The notes beneath the pieces are model-generated. The model did not search any database and was not told the origin of the DNA. It was given only the letters and a program-made list of their open reading frames with translations. From Nitriliruptoraceae bacterium (GTDB lineage Bacteria; Actinomycetota; Nitriliruptoria; Nitriliruptorales; Nitriliruptoraceae), in contig SKTN01000075.1 in NCBI GenBank assembly GCA_007117945.1, forward strand, positions 1 to 5,111: 5,111 nt of DNA, in the 5' to 3' direction. Positions 1 to 4,784 of this stretch are shown here, piece after piece. The position numbers were made by a program, and so were the translations under genes. Position 1 is the first letter of the stretch. Every line of letters starts with the position of its first letter.

Positions 1-84
1 CAGCTCCCTCCATGACGCAGATCATGACGGAACCGCGGGCGAAGGGGAAGTGACGACCCCGTACCACGACGGTGTGGTCAGCCG

Positions 85-113
85 CACCCGGTCCAGTGGG
101 CCCGCACCGGGTG
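85..113. repeat. 8-bp perfect inverted repeat upstream of the cupredoxin gene
   Basis: CACCCGGT (85-92) and ACCGGGTG (106-113) are exact reverse complements separated by 13 bases. The repeat lies about 100 bases upstream of the cupredoxin start and about 30 bases after a TGA at 51-53 that could end a gene lying to the left. It could be a terminator hairpin without a U-tract, or an operator. The 1-211 region has only one TA dinucleotide (62-63) and it does not form a TANNNT box, so no promoter is called here. Confidence 0.4.
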
Positions 114-199
114 ATGACACGGGCGTGCTCCATGGCTGTGGGGTCCTCGTGCGTCGAGCCTGGCAGGACACCGACGCACCGCACACACACCCCGTCCTC

Positions 200-207
200 G
201 GAGAGAG
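200..207 (+). promoter_or_regulatory. Ribosome binding site fixing the cupredoxin start
   Basis: GGAGAGAG lies 4 bases before the ATG at 212 (8 bases when measured from its GGAG core). The same frame is open back to the left edge of the window, with a GTG at 50, but that GTG has no properly spaced Shine-Dalgarno sequence. This site is the main reason for choosing ATG 212. Confidence 0.65.
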
Positions 208-211
208 CCCC

Positions 212-970
212 ATGAGCACGACCCTGCCCGACCCCACCGCACCGTCCGTCACCGTCGACAGCCCCGTCCACACCCGCAGGAACCCCTGGCTGCCACCGCT
301 CGTGGCCCTGACCGGCGTCGTCGCGCTCGGCGATGTGGTGTTCATGGCCCTGATCCCGTCGCTGATCCCACCCCTTGCGGCCGGCGTCGTGCTGACCCTT
401 GTCGGGGTGACGCTGGTGCGCCGGCGGCCGCGCGCCGCGATCGTGGTGCTCGGCCTGACCAGCGCGGTGCTGCTCCTCGCCGGCCTGGCCTTCCTGTCCT
501 CGCACCTGGCCCACCCGGGCTCGCCCATCGACTTCCTCCACGCCGTGCTCGCGATCGTCGGCCGGGCGCTCGCCGTCATCGCGGCGGTCGGCGCCTGGCG
601 CGGTGCCGGGGCCTCCAGCGCACGCCGCCTGGCAGCCGCAACCCTGGGGCTCGCCGGCCTCGCGGTCGCCGTCTCCGGCGTGTCCACGCTGCTGACCGAC
701 GGGCAGTCCGTCCGTGACGGCGACATCACCGTGACCATCACCGGGTCCCAGTTCCCGGACGTCGTGGTGGTGGAACAGGGCCAGACGCTCCACCTCGACA
801 ACCAGGACCTGTTCCGCCACACCTTCACCGTCCCCGACAGCTCCCTCGACGTGGACCTGCCGGCGGCCACCGCCGCGCGTGTCACGGTCGACCTGCCCGC
901 GGGGAGCTACGGCGTGATCTGCGACATCGCCGGGCACGAGCACATGACCGCGGTGCTCGAGGTGCGGTGA
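212..970 (+). CDS. Multi-pass membrane protein with C-terminal cupredoxin domain
   Basis: The protein has 252 residues. About five hydrophobic segments are visible, near residues 28-51, 53-69, 74-97, 108-129 and 139-161. Arg-rich stretches (TRR 21-23, RRRPR 70-74, WR...ARR 129-139) all fall on the side predicted to be cytoplasmic. This places the last domain (about 168-252) outside the membrane. That domain has the beta-rich look of a cupredoxin, with a plausible type-1 copper set: His203 (in RHTFTV), then Cys237, His242 and Met245 in CDIAGHEHM, a C-x4-H-x2-M spacing; His244 is an extra candidate. Family knowledge suggests electron transfer or copper binding at the outer face. The membrane part resembles no transporter I can name. 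No promoter is visible close upstream, and the secreted-protein gene follows after 248 bp. The copper fold is well supported; the partner and physiological role are unknown. Confidence 0.85.
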   Translation: MSTTLPDPTAPSVTVDSPVHTRRNPWLPPLVALTGVVALGDVVFMALIPSLIPPLAAGVVLTLVGVTLVRRRPRAAIVVLGLTSAVLLLAGLAFLSSHLAHPGSPIDFLHAVLAIVGRALAVIAAVGAWRGAGASSARRLAAATLGLAGLAVAVSGVSTLLTDGQSVRDGDITVTITGSQFPDVVVVEQGQTLHLDNQDLFRHTFTVPDSSLDVDLPAATAARVTVDLPAGSYGVICDIAGHEHMTAVLEVR

Positions 971-1091
971 GCGTGACCGCCCGCCACCTGCAGGACGCCG
1001 CCCGCGTGAAGGCGCGCGGACCGCAGCAGGGGCTGACCACACCTGCGCAGGGAGGGCAGCCACACCACAGGACGTGGGCCAGCACCGTGGG

Positions 1092-1150
1092 CGCCCGGCC
1101 GGAACCGGGCGAGCATCGCACGGACCCCGCTGCAGGGGCGCGGACCGTGC
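1092..1150 (+). other. Two adjacent hairpins with six-base loops in the spacer
   Basis: Hairpin A has a 7-bp stem, CGCCCGG (1092-1098) with CCGGGCG (1105-1111), and the loop CCGGAA. Hairpin B has CCCC (1125-1128) with GGGG (1135-1138) and the loop GCTGCA. It is enclosed by a second 6-bp stem, GCACGG (1118-1123) with CCGTGC (1145-1150). Both loops have six bases with G at position 4. This resembles the dual-hexaloop RNAs bound by ANTAR proteins, except that position 1 is C or G rather than the conserved A. A competing palindrome, GGGCGCCC (1089-1096), could disturb hairpin A. The structures are read by eye and the function is inferred. Confidence 0.45.
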
Positions 1151-1166
1151 ACCGTCGCCCAACACC

Positions 1167-1185
1167 CACCAGGGAGCACCAGGGA
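1167..1185 (+). repeat. Tandem direct repeat CACCAGGGA, 10-bp period
   Basis: CACCAGGGA occurs at 1167-1175 and again at 1177-1185 with a single G between, giving a period of one DNA helical turn. It lies 33 bases before the ATG of the secreted-protein gene and just after the tandem hairpins. It could be a protein-binding site or a chance duplication. Confidence 0.5.
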
Positions 1186-1206
1186 CGGCGCACCTCACCG
1201 GAAGCC

Positions 1207-1214
1207 GAGGAGAG
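1207..1214 (+). promoter_or_regulatory. Ribosome binding site of the secreted-protein gene
   Basis: GAGGAGAG lies 4 bases before ATG 1219. It selects this start over the in-frame GTG at 967, which would add 84 residues of low-complexity sequence ahead of the signal peptide. Confidence 0.7.
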
Positions 1215-1218
1215 CGAC

Positions 1219-1581
1219 ATGAGGACGAGGACCACGACGATGCTGGCAGCGATGCTGCTGGCCCTGAGCCTGCTGGCGGCACCAGCGGCGGCCAACGGGG
1301 AGCACGACGACGGCTGGGGGCCGATGGGCCCGCATCCGCACGCCCTGCTACTGCACGCCGACTTCGAGCCGAATCCGCTCTACGGACAGCCGATGCAACC
1401 GCCCTATCTGATCCACGGCTTCCGGCAGTGCGTCGACCTCGCCGGTGGTACGGCGTTGCCGAGGAGCAACCACCACACCGGCGTCCACCAGGGGAGGGCG
1501 GGCGACGCCCTCAGGAACAACGCGAGCCACATCGTCGTCCCGGCCACCTGCATGCAGATCGCTGCAGCGTTCAGCGGCTGA
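1219..1581 (+). CDS. Small secreted Cys/His protein of unknown function
   Basis: The protein has 120 residues. It begins with a clear Sec signal peptide: MRTRTTT, a hydrophobic core at about 8-20, then APAAA before Asn26, so cleavage after Ala25 is likely. The mature part of about 95 residues has no membrane segment. It has exactly two cysteines (Cys71 in FRQCVDLAGG and Cys111 in PATCMQ), which could form a disulphide outside the cell. It is rich in histidine (HPHALLLH at 39-46, HH at 85-86, and others). From memory the pattern 'HALLLHADFE...FRQCVDLAGG..LP..HH..VHQGRAGDAL...SHIVVPATC' resembles an unnamed family of small exported actinobacterial proteins; I know no assigned function. Its place after the cupredoxin gene, with no visible promoter between, suggests co-transcription and an extracytoplasmic role, perhaps metal-related. 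That role is inference only. Confidence 0.8.
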   Translation: MRTRTTTMLAAMLLALSLLAAPAAANGEHDDGWGPMGPHPHALLLHADFEPNPLYGQPMQPPYLIHGFRQCVDLAGGTALPRSNHHTGVHQGRAGDALRNNASHIVVPATCMQIAAAFSG

Positions 1582-1597
1582 GCCGGTTGCCAGGCAC

Positions 1598-1642
1598 GGG
1601 CCCAGGCTGACGCGGCGACCAGCGCCCGCCCAGCCTGGGCTC
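1598..1642 (+). terminator. GC-rich hairpin terminator after the secreted-protein gene
   Basis: GCCCAGGCTG (1600-1609) and CAGCCTGGGC (1631-1640) form a perfect 10-bp stem. One G-U pair and one G-C pair extend it outward to 1598 and 1642. Inside the 21-base loop, GGCG (1614-1617) can pair with CGCC (1623-1626). It starts 16 bases after the stop at 1581. There is no U-tract, which is common for terminator-like hairpins in high-GC actinobacteria, so it may act with Rho or as an RNA 3' end stabiliser. Confidence 0.6.
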
Positions 1643-1694
1643 ACGCCTGCGCGGGGATCCGTCGCAGGAGGAGCTGCAGGGCGCGGGTGAGCGG

Positions 1695-1724
1695 TTGGCC
1701 AGCTCCGCCCGTGGCGCCTAGCCT
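1695..1724 (+). promoter_or_regulatory. Possible promoter of the GAF-ANTAR gene
   Basis: TTGGCC (1695-1700) is followed after 18 bases by TAGCCT (1719-1724), which fits TANNNT. The TA at 1719 is the only TA dinucleotide between 1582 and 1820, so it is the only possible box of this type there. Transcription would begin near 1731, leaving a leader of about 90 bases. A dyad, CTCGGA (1723-1728) with TCCGAG (1732-1737), overlaps the -10 box and could be an operator. Confidence 0.35.
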
Positions 1725-1741
1725 CGGAGGTTCCGAGCGTG

Positions 1742-1787
1742 CTCGAAGCGGACCATCGAGGCTCGGCCGCCCACCGGTCGGCGAGCC
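1742..1787 (+). other. Two hairpins in the GAF-ANTAR leader
   Basis: CTCGA (1742-1746) pairs with TCGAG (1756-1760). Next, GGCTCG (1760-1765) pairs with CGAGCC (1782-1787), continued by CCG (1767-1769) with CGG (1779-1781) around a single bulged G; the two hairpins share base 1760. An alternative, GCCTCG (1721-1726) with CGAGGC (1757-1762), would compete. Both loops have nine bases, so they do not match the ANTAR hexaloop pattern. GC-rich DNA forms such stems easily by chance. Confidence 0.3.
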
Positions 1788-1820
1788 GGAAGCCCGACGC
1801 CCCCCCGAACGGCAACGCCA

Positions 1821-2522
1821 GTGGTGCGTGACCAGCTCGTCGCAGTGGTCAGGGAGTTCACCGGCAGCATCGTCAACCCCTTCGATCTCGACGAACTCCT
1901 GCACCGGCTGATGCGCCACGCGATCGACGTCGTGAGCGCCTCCGGCGCCGGGGTCATGCTCGCACGGGACGACGGCGATCTCCGGTTCATCGCGGCGTCG
2001 GAGGAACGCATCGTCCGCGCCGAGCAGCACCAGGCGGAGCTGGAGAGCGGTGCCTGCTTCGAGGCCTACAGCACCAACCGCGTCATCGTGGTGGAGGACC
2101 TCGCCGCCGAGACGCGGTGGCCCCGCTACGCCGAACACGTCGTGGCGTTGGGGCTGCGCGCGGTCATCGGTGTCCCGATGCACGCCTGTGGACAGCGGAT
2201 CGGCGTGATGAACATCTACCGGGACGAACCGACCCGGTGGAGCGCGGAGCAGATCGAGATGGCCGAGATCGTCACCGCCATGGGAGCCGGCTACGTCCTC
2301 AACGCGAACCAGCTCCGAGCCGAGCACACCCTGGGCGAGCGGCTCCAGGCAGCGGTCGACTCCCGCGACGTCATCGGGCAGGCCAAGGGCATCCTCATGG
2401 CACGGGAGGGGATCGGTGCGGATGCGGCCTTCGAGCTGCTACGCGAGCGATCGCAGCGGCACGAACGCACGCTGCGCGCCATCGCCGAGAGCATCATCGC
2501 GGAGCACCAGTCCTCGACGTGA
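1821..2522 (+). CDS. GAF-ANTAR domain RNA-binding antitermination regulator
   Basis: The protein has 233 residues from GTG 1821; GTG 1824 is equally possible. The frame has a stop at 1719 and no other ATG, GTG or TTG before 1821, and the Shine-Dalgarno is weak. Residues about 15-160 form a GAF sensor domain, with features such as SGAGVML, ESGACFEAY, VIVVEDLAAETRWPRYA, GLRAVIGVPM and IGVMNIYRDEPTRWS. Residues about 172-228 form an ANTAR domain: AVDSRDVIGQAKGILM, then a second helix pair, AAFELLRERSQ and LRAIAESII. ANTAR domains bind paired hexaloop RNA hairpins and prevent termination or alter translation; GAF domains sense small ligands or redox state. The single GAF cysteine (Cys79) might matter for redox sensing, but this is speculative. 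No transmembrane segment or kinase domain is present, so it is cytoplasmic. It may act on the hairpins one gene upstream (1092-1150), on its own leader, or on distant genes. Confidence 0.92.
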   Translation: MVRDQLVAVVREFTGSIVNPFDLDELLHRLMRHAIDVVSASGAGVMLARDDGDLRFIAASEERIVRAEQHQAELESGACFEAYSTNRVIVVEDLAAETRWPRYAEHVVALGLRAVIGVPMHACGQRIGVMNIYRDEPTRWSAEQIEMAEIVTAMGAGYVLNANQLRAEHTLGERLQAAVDSRDVIGQAKGILMAREGIGADAAFELLRERSQRHERTLRAIAESIIAEHQSST

Positions 2523-2595
2523 GCACCGCTGCGTCCCCGTCACGGGCAGCTGGCGGGAGCGCGGCGCCCACAACCGCGCGGGGATGGACCCACCC

Positions 2596-3534
2596 TCACC
2601 ACCCCGGCGCAACCGCCGGGTCCGACAACGGGCCGGCCTCGGCGCCCGCGGTCGCGACGTCCCAGTAGCTGCCCAGGCGCGCGACGATGCACCCCTCCTC
2701 CTCCGCGAAACAGCGCTGGCCCAGGGCGTGTGCTGCCGCCTGCAGCTCGGCGCGGCGCCGATCCAGCAACCCGCACAGTGCCGCCACCCTGCGCGCTCCT
2801 GCGAAGCGCGCCGGCGCGGCGGTGAGGTCCGCACGCAGGACCGCGAGATCGTGGTCGTCACCGAGCAGGTCCGTCAGCGCGTGCACCTGCTGGCGGTGCG
2901 GTTCGACGACCTCCGGCCACGCCGCCTCGAGCAGGCGGAGGTGCTGACGGTGGTACTTCGCGCGCTTGCGCCACAGGTGGAACGCCGATGAGGTCCCCTC
3001 GTCGTAGGCGGCGTGCATCCGTGCCCGTGCCCGTCGGTAGGTCCTCGCCACACCGCCCTCGAACACCGCGAAACCGGCGCCCTCGAGCTCCCATCCTTCC
3101 ACGCGCTCCCGAGCGGCCACCAGCTCCGCGCGGATGCCCTCGAGGCGCGCCTCCAGATCCTCGCCGAGGACCTCCTGACGGCGCTCGGCCAGGACGGACC
3201 GGATCGGGGCGAGCTCCTCGGCCATCCCGTCCTCGCTGAACCGGGAGAGCAGGGCGTCGTAGGTCTCGACCGCGACGCCGGCATCCCGGTCCTCGGAGAT
3301 GCGCCGCATGGTGTCGCGGAACGCGGCGTTCTCCCGCCGGTACAGCTGCGGCGCGGCATCCCTGACCAGGCGCAGCAGCGCCCTGACCTTCTTGCCGCGC
3401 TGGCGGACCGTGTGGACCGCGCGGTGCCGGTCCTCGTCACCGAGCACCTCCAGGCCTCGGTCGATCTCTGCGCAGGCGATCCGTCGGAACTCGTCCTGCG
3501 CTGGTTGTCCGGGCTGCCAACTGCAGGCCGCCAT
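2596..3534 (-). CDS. CHAD domain-containing protein (polyphosphate-associated)
   Basis: The protein has 312 residues from ATG 3534 and is almost entirely alpha-helical, rich in Arg and Glu. It carries both CHAD half-motifs. The first is about 40-57, VHTVRQRGKKVRALLRLV, with His41, Arg44, Lys48 and Lys49. The second is about 186-202, HLWRKRAKYHRQHLRLL, with His186, Arg189, Lys190 and Lys193, followed by LLGDDHDLAVL (224-234). CHAD domains use conserved His and basic residues to bind polyphosphate and are found on polyphosphate granules. Here the domain stands alone: the length fits a single CHAD protein, and no CYTH domain or polyphosphate kinase is adjacent. The frame stays open to 3705, but the extra 57 residues are low-complexity, cover the opposite-strand promoter, and lack a good ribosome site. 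The gene converges on the GAF-ANTAR gene with a 73-bp gap and is divergent from the regulator on the right. Confidence 0.9.
   Translation of the reverse strand: MAACSWQPGQPAQDEFRRIACAEIDRGLEVLGDEDRHRAVHTVRQRGKKVRALLRLVRDAAPQLYRRENAAFRDTMRRISEDRDAGVAVETYDALLSRFSEDGMAEELAPIRSVLAERRQEVLGEDLEARLEGIRAELVAARERVEGWELEGAGFAVFEGGVARTYRRARARMHAAYDEGTSSAFHLWRKRAKYHRQHLRLLEAAWPEVVEPHRQQVHALTDLLGDDHDLAVLRADLTAAPARFAGARRVAALCGLLDRRRAELQAAAHALGQRCFAEEEGCIVARLGSYWDVATAGAEAGPLSDPAVAPGW
2603..2620. other. 7-bp hairpin at the convergent gene ends
   Basis: CCCGGCG (2603-2609) and CGCCGGG (2614-2620) form a perfect stem with loop CAAC. It lies inside the last codons of the CHAD gene and about 80 bases after the GAF-ANTAR stop. 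It could end transcripts arriving from the left. It may equally be a by-product of GC-rich codons; no U-tract follows on either side. Confidence 0.3.
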
Positions 3535-3544
3535 CGTCCGAGCG

Positions 3545-3550
3545 CTCCTC
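3545..3550 (-). promoter_or_regulatory. Ribosome binding site of the CHAD gene
   Basis: On the minus strand this reads GAGGAG (AGAGGAG when extended), 10 bases before ATG 3534. It supports the shorter protein that begins MAACSWQ. Confidence 0.55.
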
Positions 3551-3564
3551 TTCGGTCGGCCACG

Positions 3565-3570
3565 ACCGTA
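3565..3570 (-). promoter_or_regulatory. Tentative -10 box for the CHAD gene
   Basis: The minus strand reads TACGGT, fitting TANNNT. It contains one of only two TA dinucleotides in the divergent region 3535-3770. Transcription would begin about 24 bases before the start codon. No convincing -35 hexamer is seen at the right distance, so this is weak. Confidence 0.25.
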
Positions 3571-3684
3571 GGACAGCAGGCGAACGGATCCATGTGGACG
3601 AACGTCGGCGCTCGACGCCTCCCCGGCACCACCCGAGCCCGGCGGGCCCGGGAGCGCCGCCGACCCACCCGCTGCCGCCGACGG

Positions 3685-3713
3685 ATGACAGAGAAGGGGC
3701 ATCATGCTAGTTT
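3685..3713 (+). promoter_or_regulatory. Sigma-70-type promoter of the regulator-modA operon
   Basis: ATGACA (3685-3690), one mismatch from TTGACA, is followed after exactly 17 bases by TAGTTT (3708-3713). The TG at 3705-3706 gives an extended -10 (TGCTAGTTT). This is an AT-richer island in very GC-rich sequence. Transcription would begin near 3720, giving a leader of about 50 bases. In that leader the palindrome CGGGC-T-GCCCG (3742-3752) is a candidate operator for autoregulation. Confidence 0.55.
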
Positions 3714-3757
3714 CCTGCCTTCGCCGCGAACTGCACGATCACGGGCTGCCCGACCTC

Positions 3758-3770
3758 AGGAGGGGCCTCC
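3758..3770 (+). promoter_or_regulatory. Strong ribosome binding site inside a self-complementary element
   Basis: AGGAGGGG (3758-3765) is a near-ideal Shine-Dalgarno, 5 bases before ATG 3771. GGAG can fold on CTCC (3767-3770) with GGGC as loop, since GGAGG-GG-CCTCC is symmetric. The ribosome site may therefore be partly hidden in the mRNA. The stem is short and the regulatory effect is an inference. Confidence 0.6.
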
Positions 3771-4784
3771 ATGCTGGGCGATCGGCTGCGGGCCCTGCGC
3801 CTGGCGCGGGGGTTGACCCAGGTGCAGTTGGCCGAACTGGCCGACGTCAGTCGCCAGCTCGTCGGAGCGGTCGAGGCGGACCGCCACCTCCCCCGCGTCG
3901 ACGCGGCGGTCCGGCTCGCCGGGGCGCTGTCCACCACCGTGGAAGAGCTCCTCGCGCCGGCCACCCGGGAGGTCATCGGGGCCCTCGAGGACCCGGCCGA
4001 GGGCGCGCTGGTGCGCGTGGGCCGGGTCGGTGAGCAGCTGGTGTGTGTGCCGGCGGCGGGCTCCGGCGAGGGGTGGGCGGGCGCTGACGCCCAGGTTCGC
4101 GGCGGTGCCGTGGAACTGTTCGACGTGGAGCGGCCCGCCGCACTGGTGGCCGGCTGCGACCCGATCATCGGCCTGGCGTCCCGGCTGCTGGAGGCCACCA
4201 GCGGCCCACGGGTGGTCCCCGTGGCGACCTCCAGCGCCAGCGCCGTCGCAGCCTTGACCGCCGGCCGGATCCACGCGGCGATGGTCCACGGGCCCGACGG
4301 CCACCTGCCGGACCCGCCGGGGGCGGTGCGCCGGTGGCACGTCGCCCGGTGGCAGGTCGGGCTGGCCGCCCCGGTGCACCTCGCGACCGGCTGGGTCGAG
4401 GACGCGCTGGCCGGGCGCATCCCCGTCGTGCAGCGGGAGGCCGGTGCGGGTAGCCAGGCCGCCTTCGAACGGGCCCGGACCCCCATCGATGGAGCCGGCG
4501 GCACCGTGGCGGGCCCCCAGGTCGACGGCCACGCCGCAGCCGCCTGGCGCGCCGCCACCGACGGCCTGGTGGCCGTCACCATCGAGCCGGCTGCGCGTGC
4601 CAACGGTCTCACCTTCCACCCCCTCGAACTGCACGTCTCACAGCTGTGGGTCGACCCCGACCACGGGGACAACGCCCTGCTCCACGCCTTCCTCGACGAG
4701 CTCACGGGGGAGCGCGCCCACCGCCGTCTCGTGGCGATCGGCGGCTACGACCTCGCCGGGTCCGGCACGGAGCTGGCCGCGTGA
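3771..4784 (+). CDS. XRE-type HTH regulator with PBP-like ligand domain
   Basis: The protein has 337 residues. Residues about 3-62 form a helix-turn-helix of the XRE/Cro type (RLRALRLARGLTQVQLAELADVSRQLVGAVEADRHLP..., with LTQVQLAELA and VSRQLVGAVE as the two helices). After a linker, residues about 122-330 look like the periplasmic-binding-protein-like domain (PBP_like, Pfam PF12727 as I recall) that is also found fused to MoeA-type proteins. Recognisable pieces are LVAGCDPIIGLASRLL, VPVATSSASAVAALTAGRIHAAMVHG, REAGAGSQAAFER and IGGYDLAGSGTEL. There is no signal peptide, so this substrate-binding-like domain works in the cytoplasm, presumably as the sensor. The stop overlaps the GTG start of the ModA-like gene (GTGA, 4781-4784), suggesting coupled translation. 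The expected role is control of the operon in response to molybdate, tungstate or molybdenum cofactor; the actual ligand is unknown. Confidence 0.88.
   Translation: MLGDRLRALRLARGLTQVQLAELADVSRQLVGAVEADRHLPRVDAAVRLAGALSTTVEELLAPATREVIGALEDPAEGALVRVGRVGEQLVCVPAAGSGEGWAGADAQVRGGAVELFDVERPAALVAGCDPIIGLASRLLEATSGPRVVPVATSSASAVAALTAGRIHAAMVHGPDGHLPDPPGAVRRWHVARWQVGLAAPVHLATGWVEDALAGRIPVVQREAGAGSQAAFERARTPIDGAGGTVAGPQVDGHAAAAWRAATDGLVAVTIEPAARANGLTFHPLELHVSQLWVDPDHGDNALLHAFLDELTGERAHRRLVAIGGYDLAGSGTELAA

Noticed and set aside
3..53. Possible 3' end of a gene entering from the left (16 codons to TGA 51-53)
   Set aside because: The frame is open to the window edge but only 16 residues are visible, with no recognisable domain. 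It cannot be told apart from chance.
50..211. Longer cupredoxin start at GTG 50
   Set aside because: The 54 extra residues are low-complexity with no domain or membrane segment, and GTG 50 lacks a well-spaced ribosome site, unlike ATG 212.
22..885. Long open frames opposite or overlapping the real genes (for example 22-885 minus, 3707-4705 minus, 1074-1610 plus)
   Set aside because: They are typical GC-rich shadow frames, with Arg/Ser/Pro/Thr-rich composition and no domain, and they lie across genes with clear domains.
967..1218. GTGA-overlap start (GTG 967) for the secreted-protein gene
   Set aside because: The overlap looks like translational coupling, but it would bury a clear signal peptide 84 residues inside the protein. 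ATG 1219 has a strong ribosome site.
1687..1911. Small ORF of 74 codons starting GTG 1687 behind AGGAGGAG (1667-1674)
   Set aside because: The composition is Pro/Ser/Arg-rich as expected of an out-of-frame GC-rich read, it overlaps the GAF-ANTAR gene by 91 bases, and the ribosome-like site is 12 bases away.
3535..3705. 57-residue N-terminal extension of the CHAD protein from ATG 3705 (- strand)
   Set aside because: It is Gly/Ala/Pro-rich without any motif, covers the plus-strand promoter, and has no convincing ribosome site.
3714..3770. Molybdenum-cofactor riboswitch in the regulator leader
   Set aside because: The leader is only about 50 bases and shows just short palindromes, not the multi-stem architecture of that riboswitch class.
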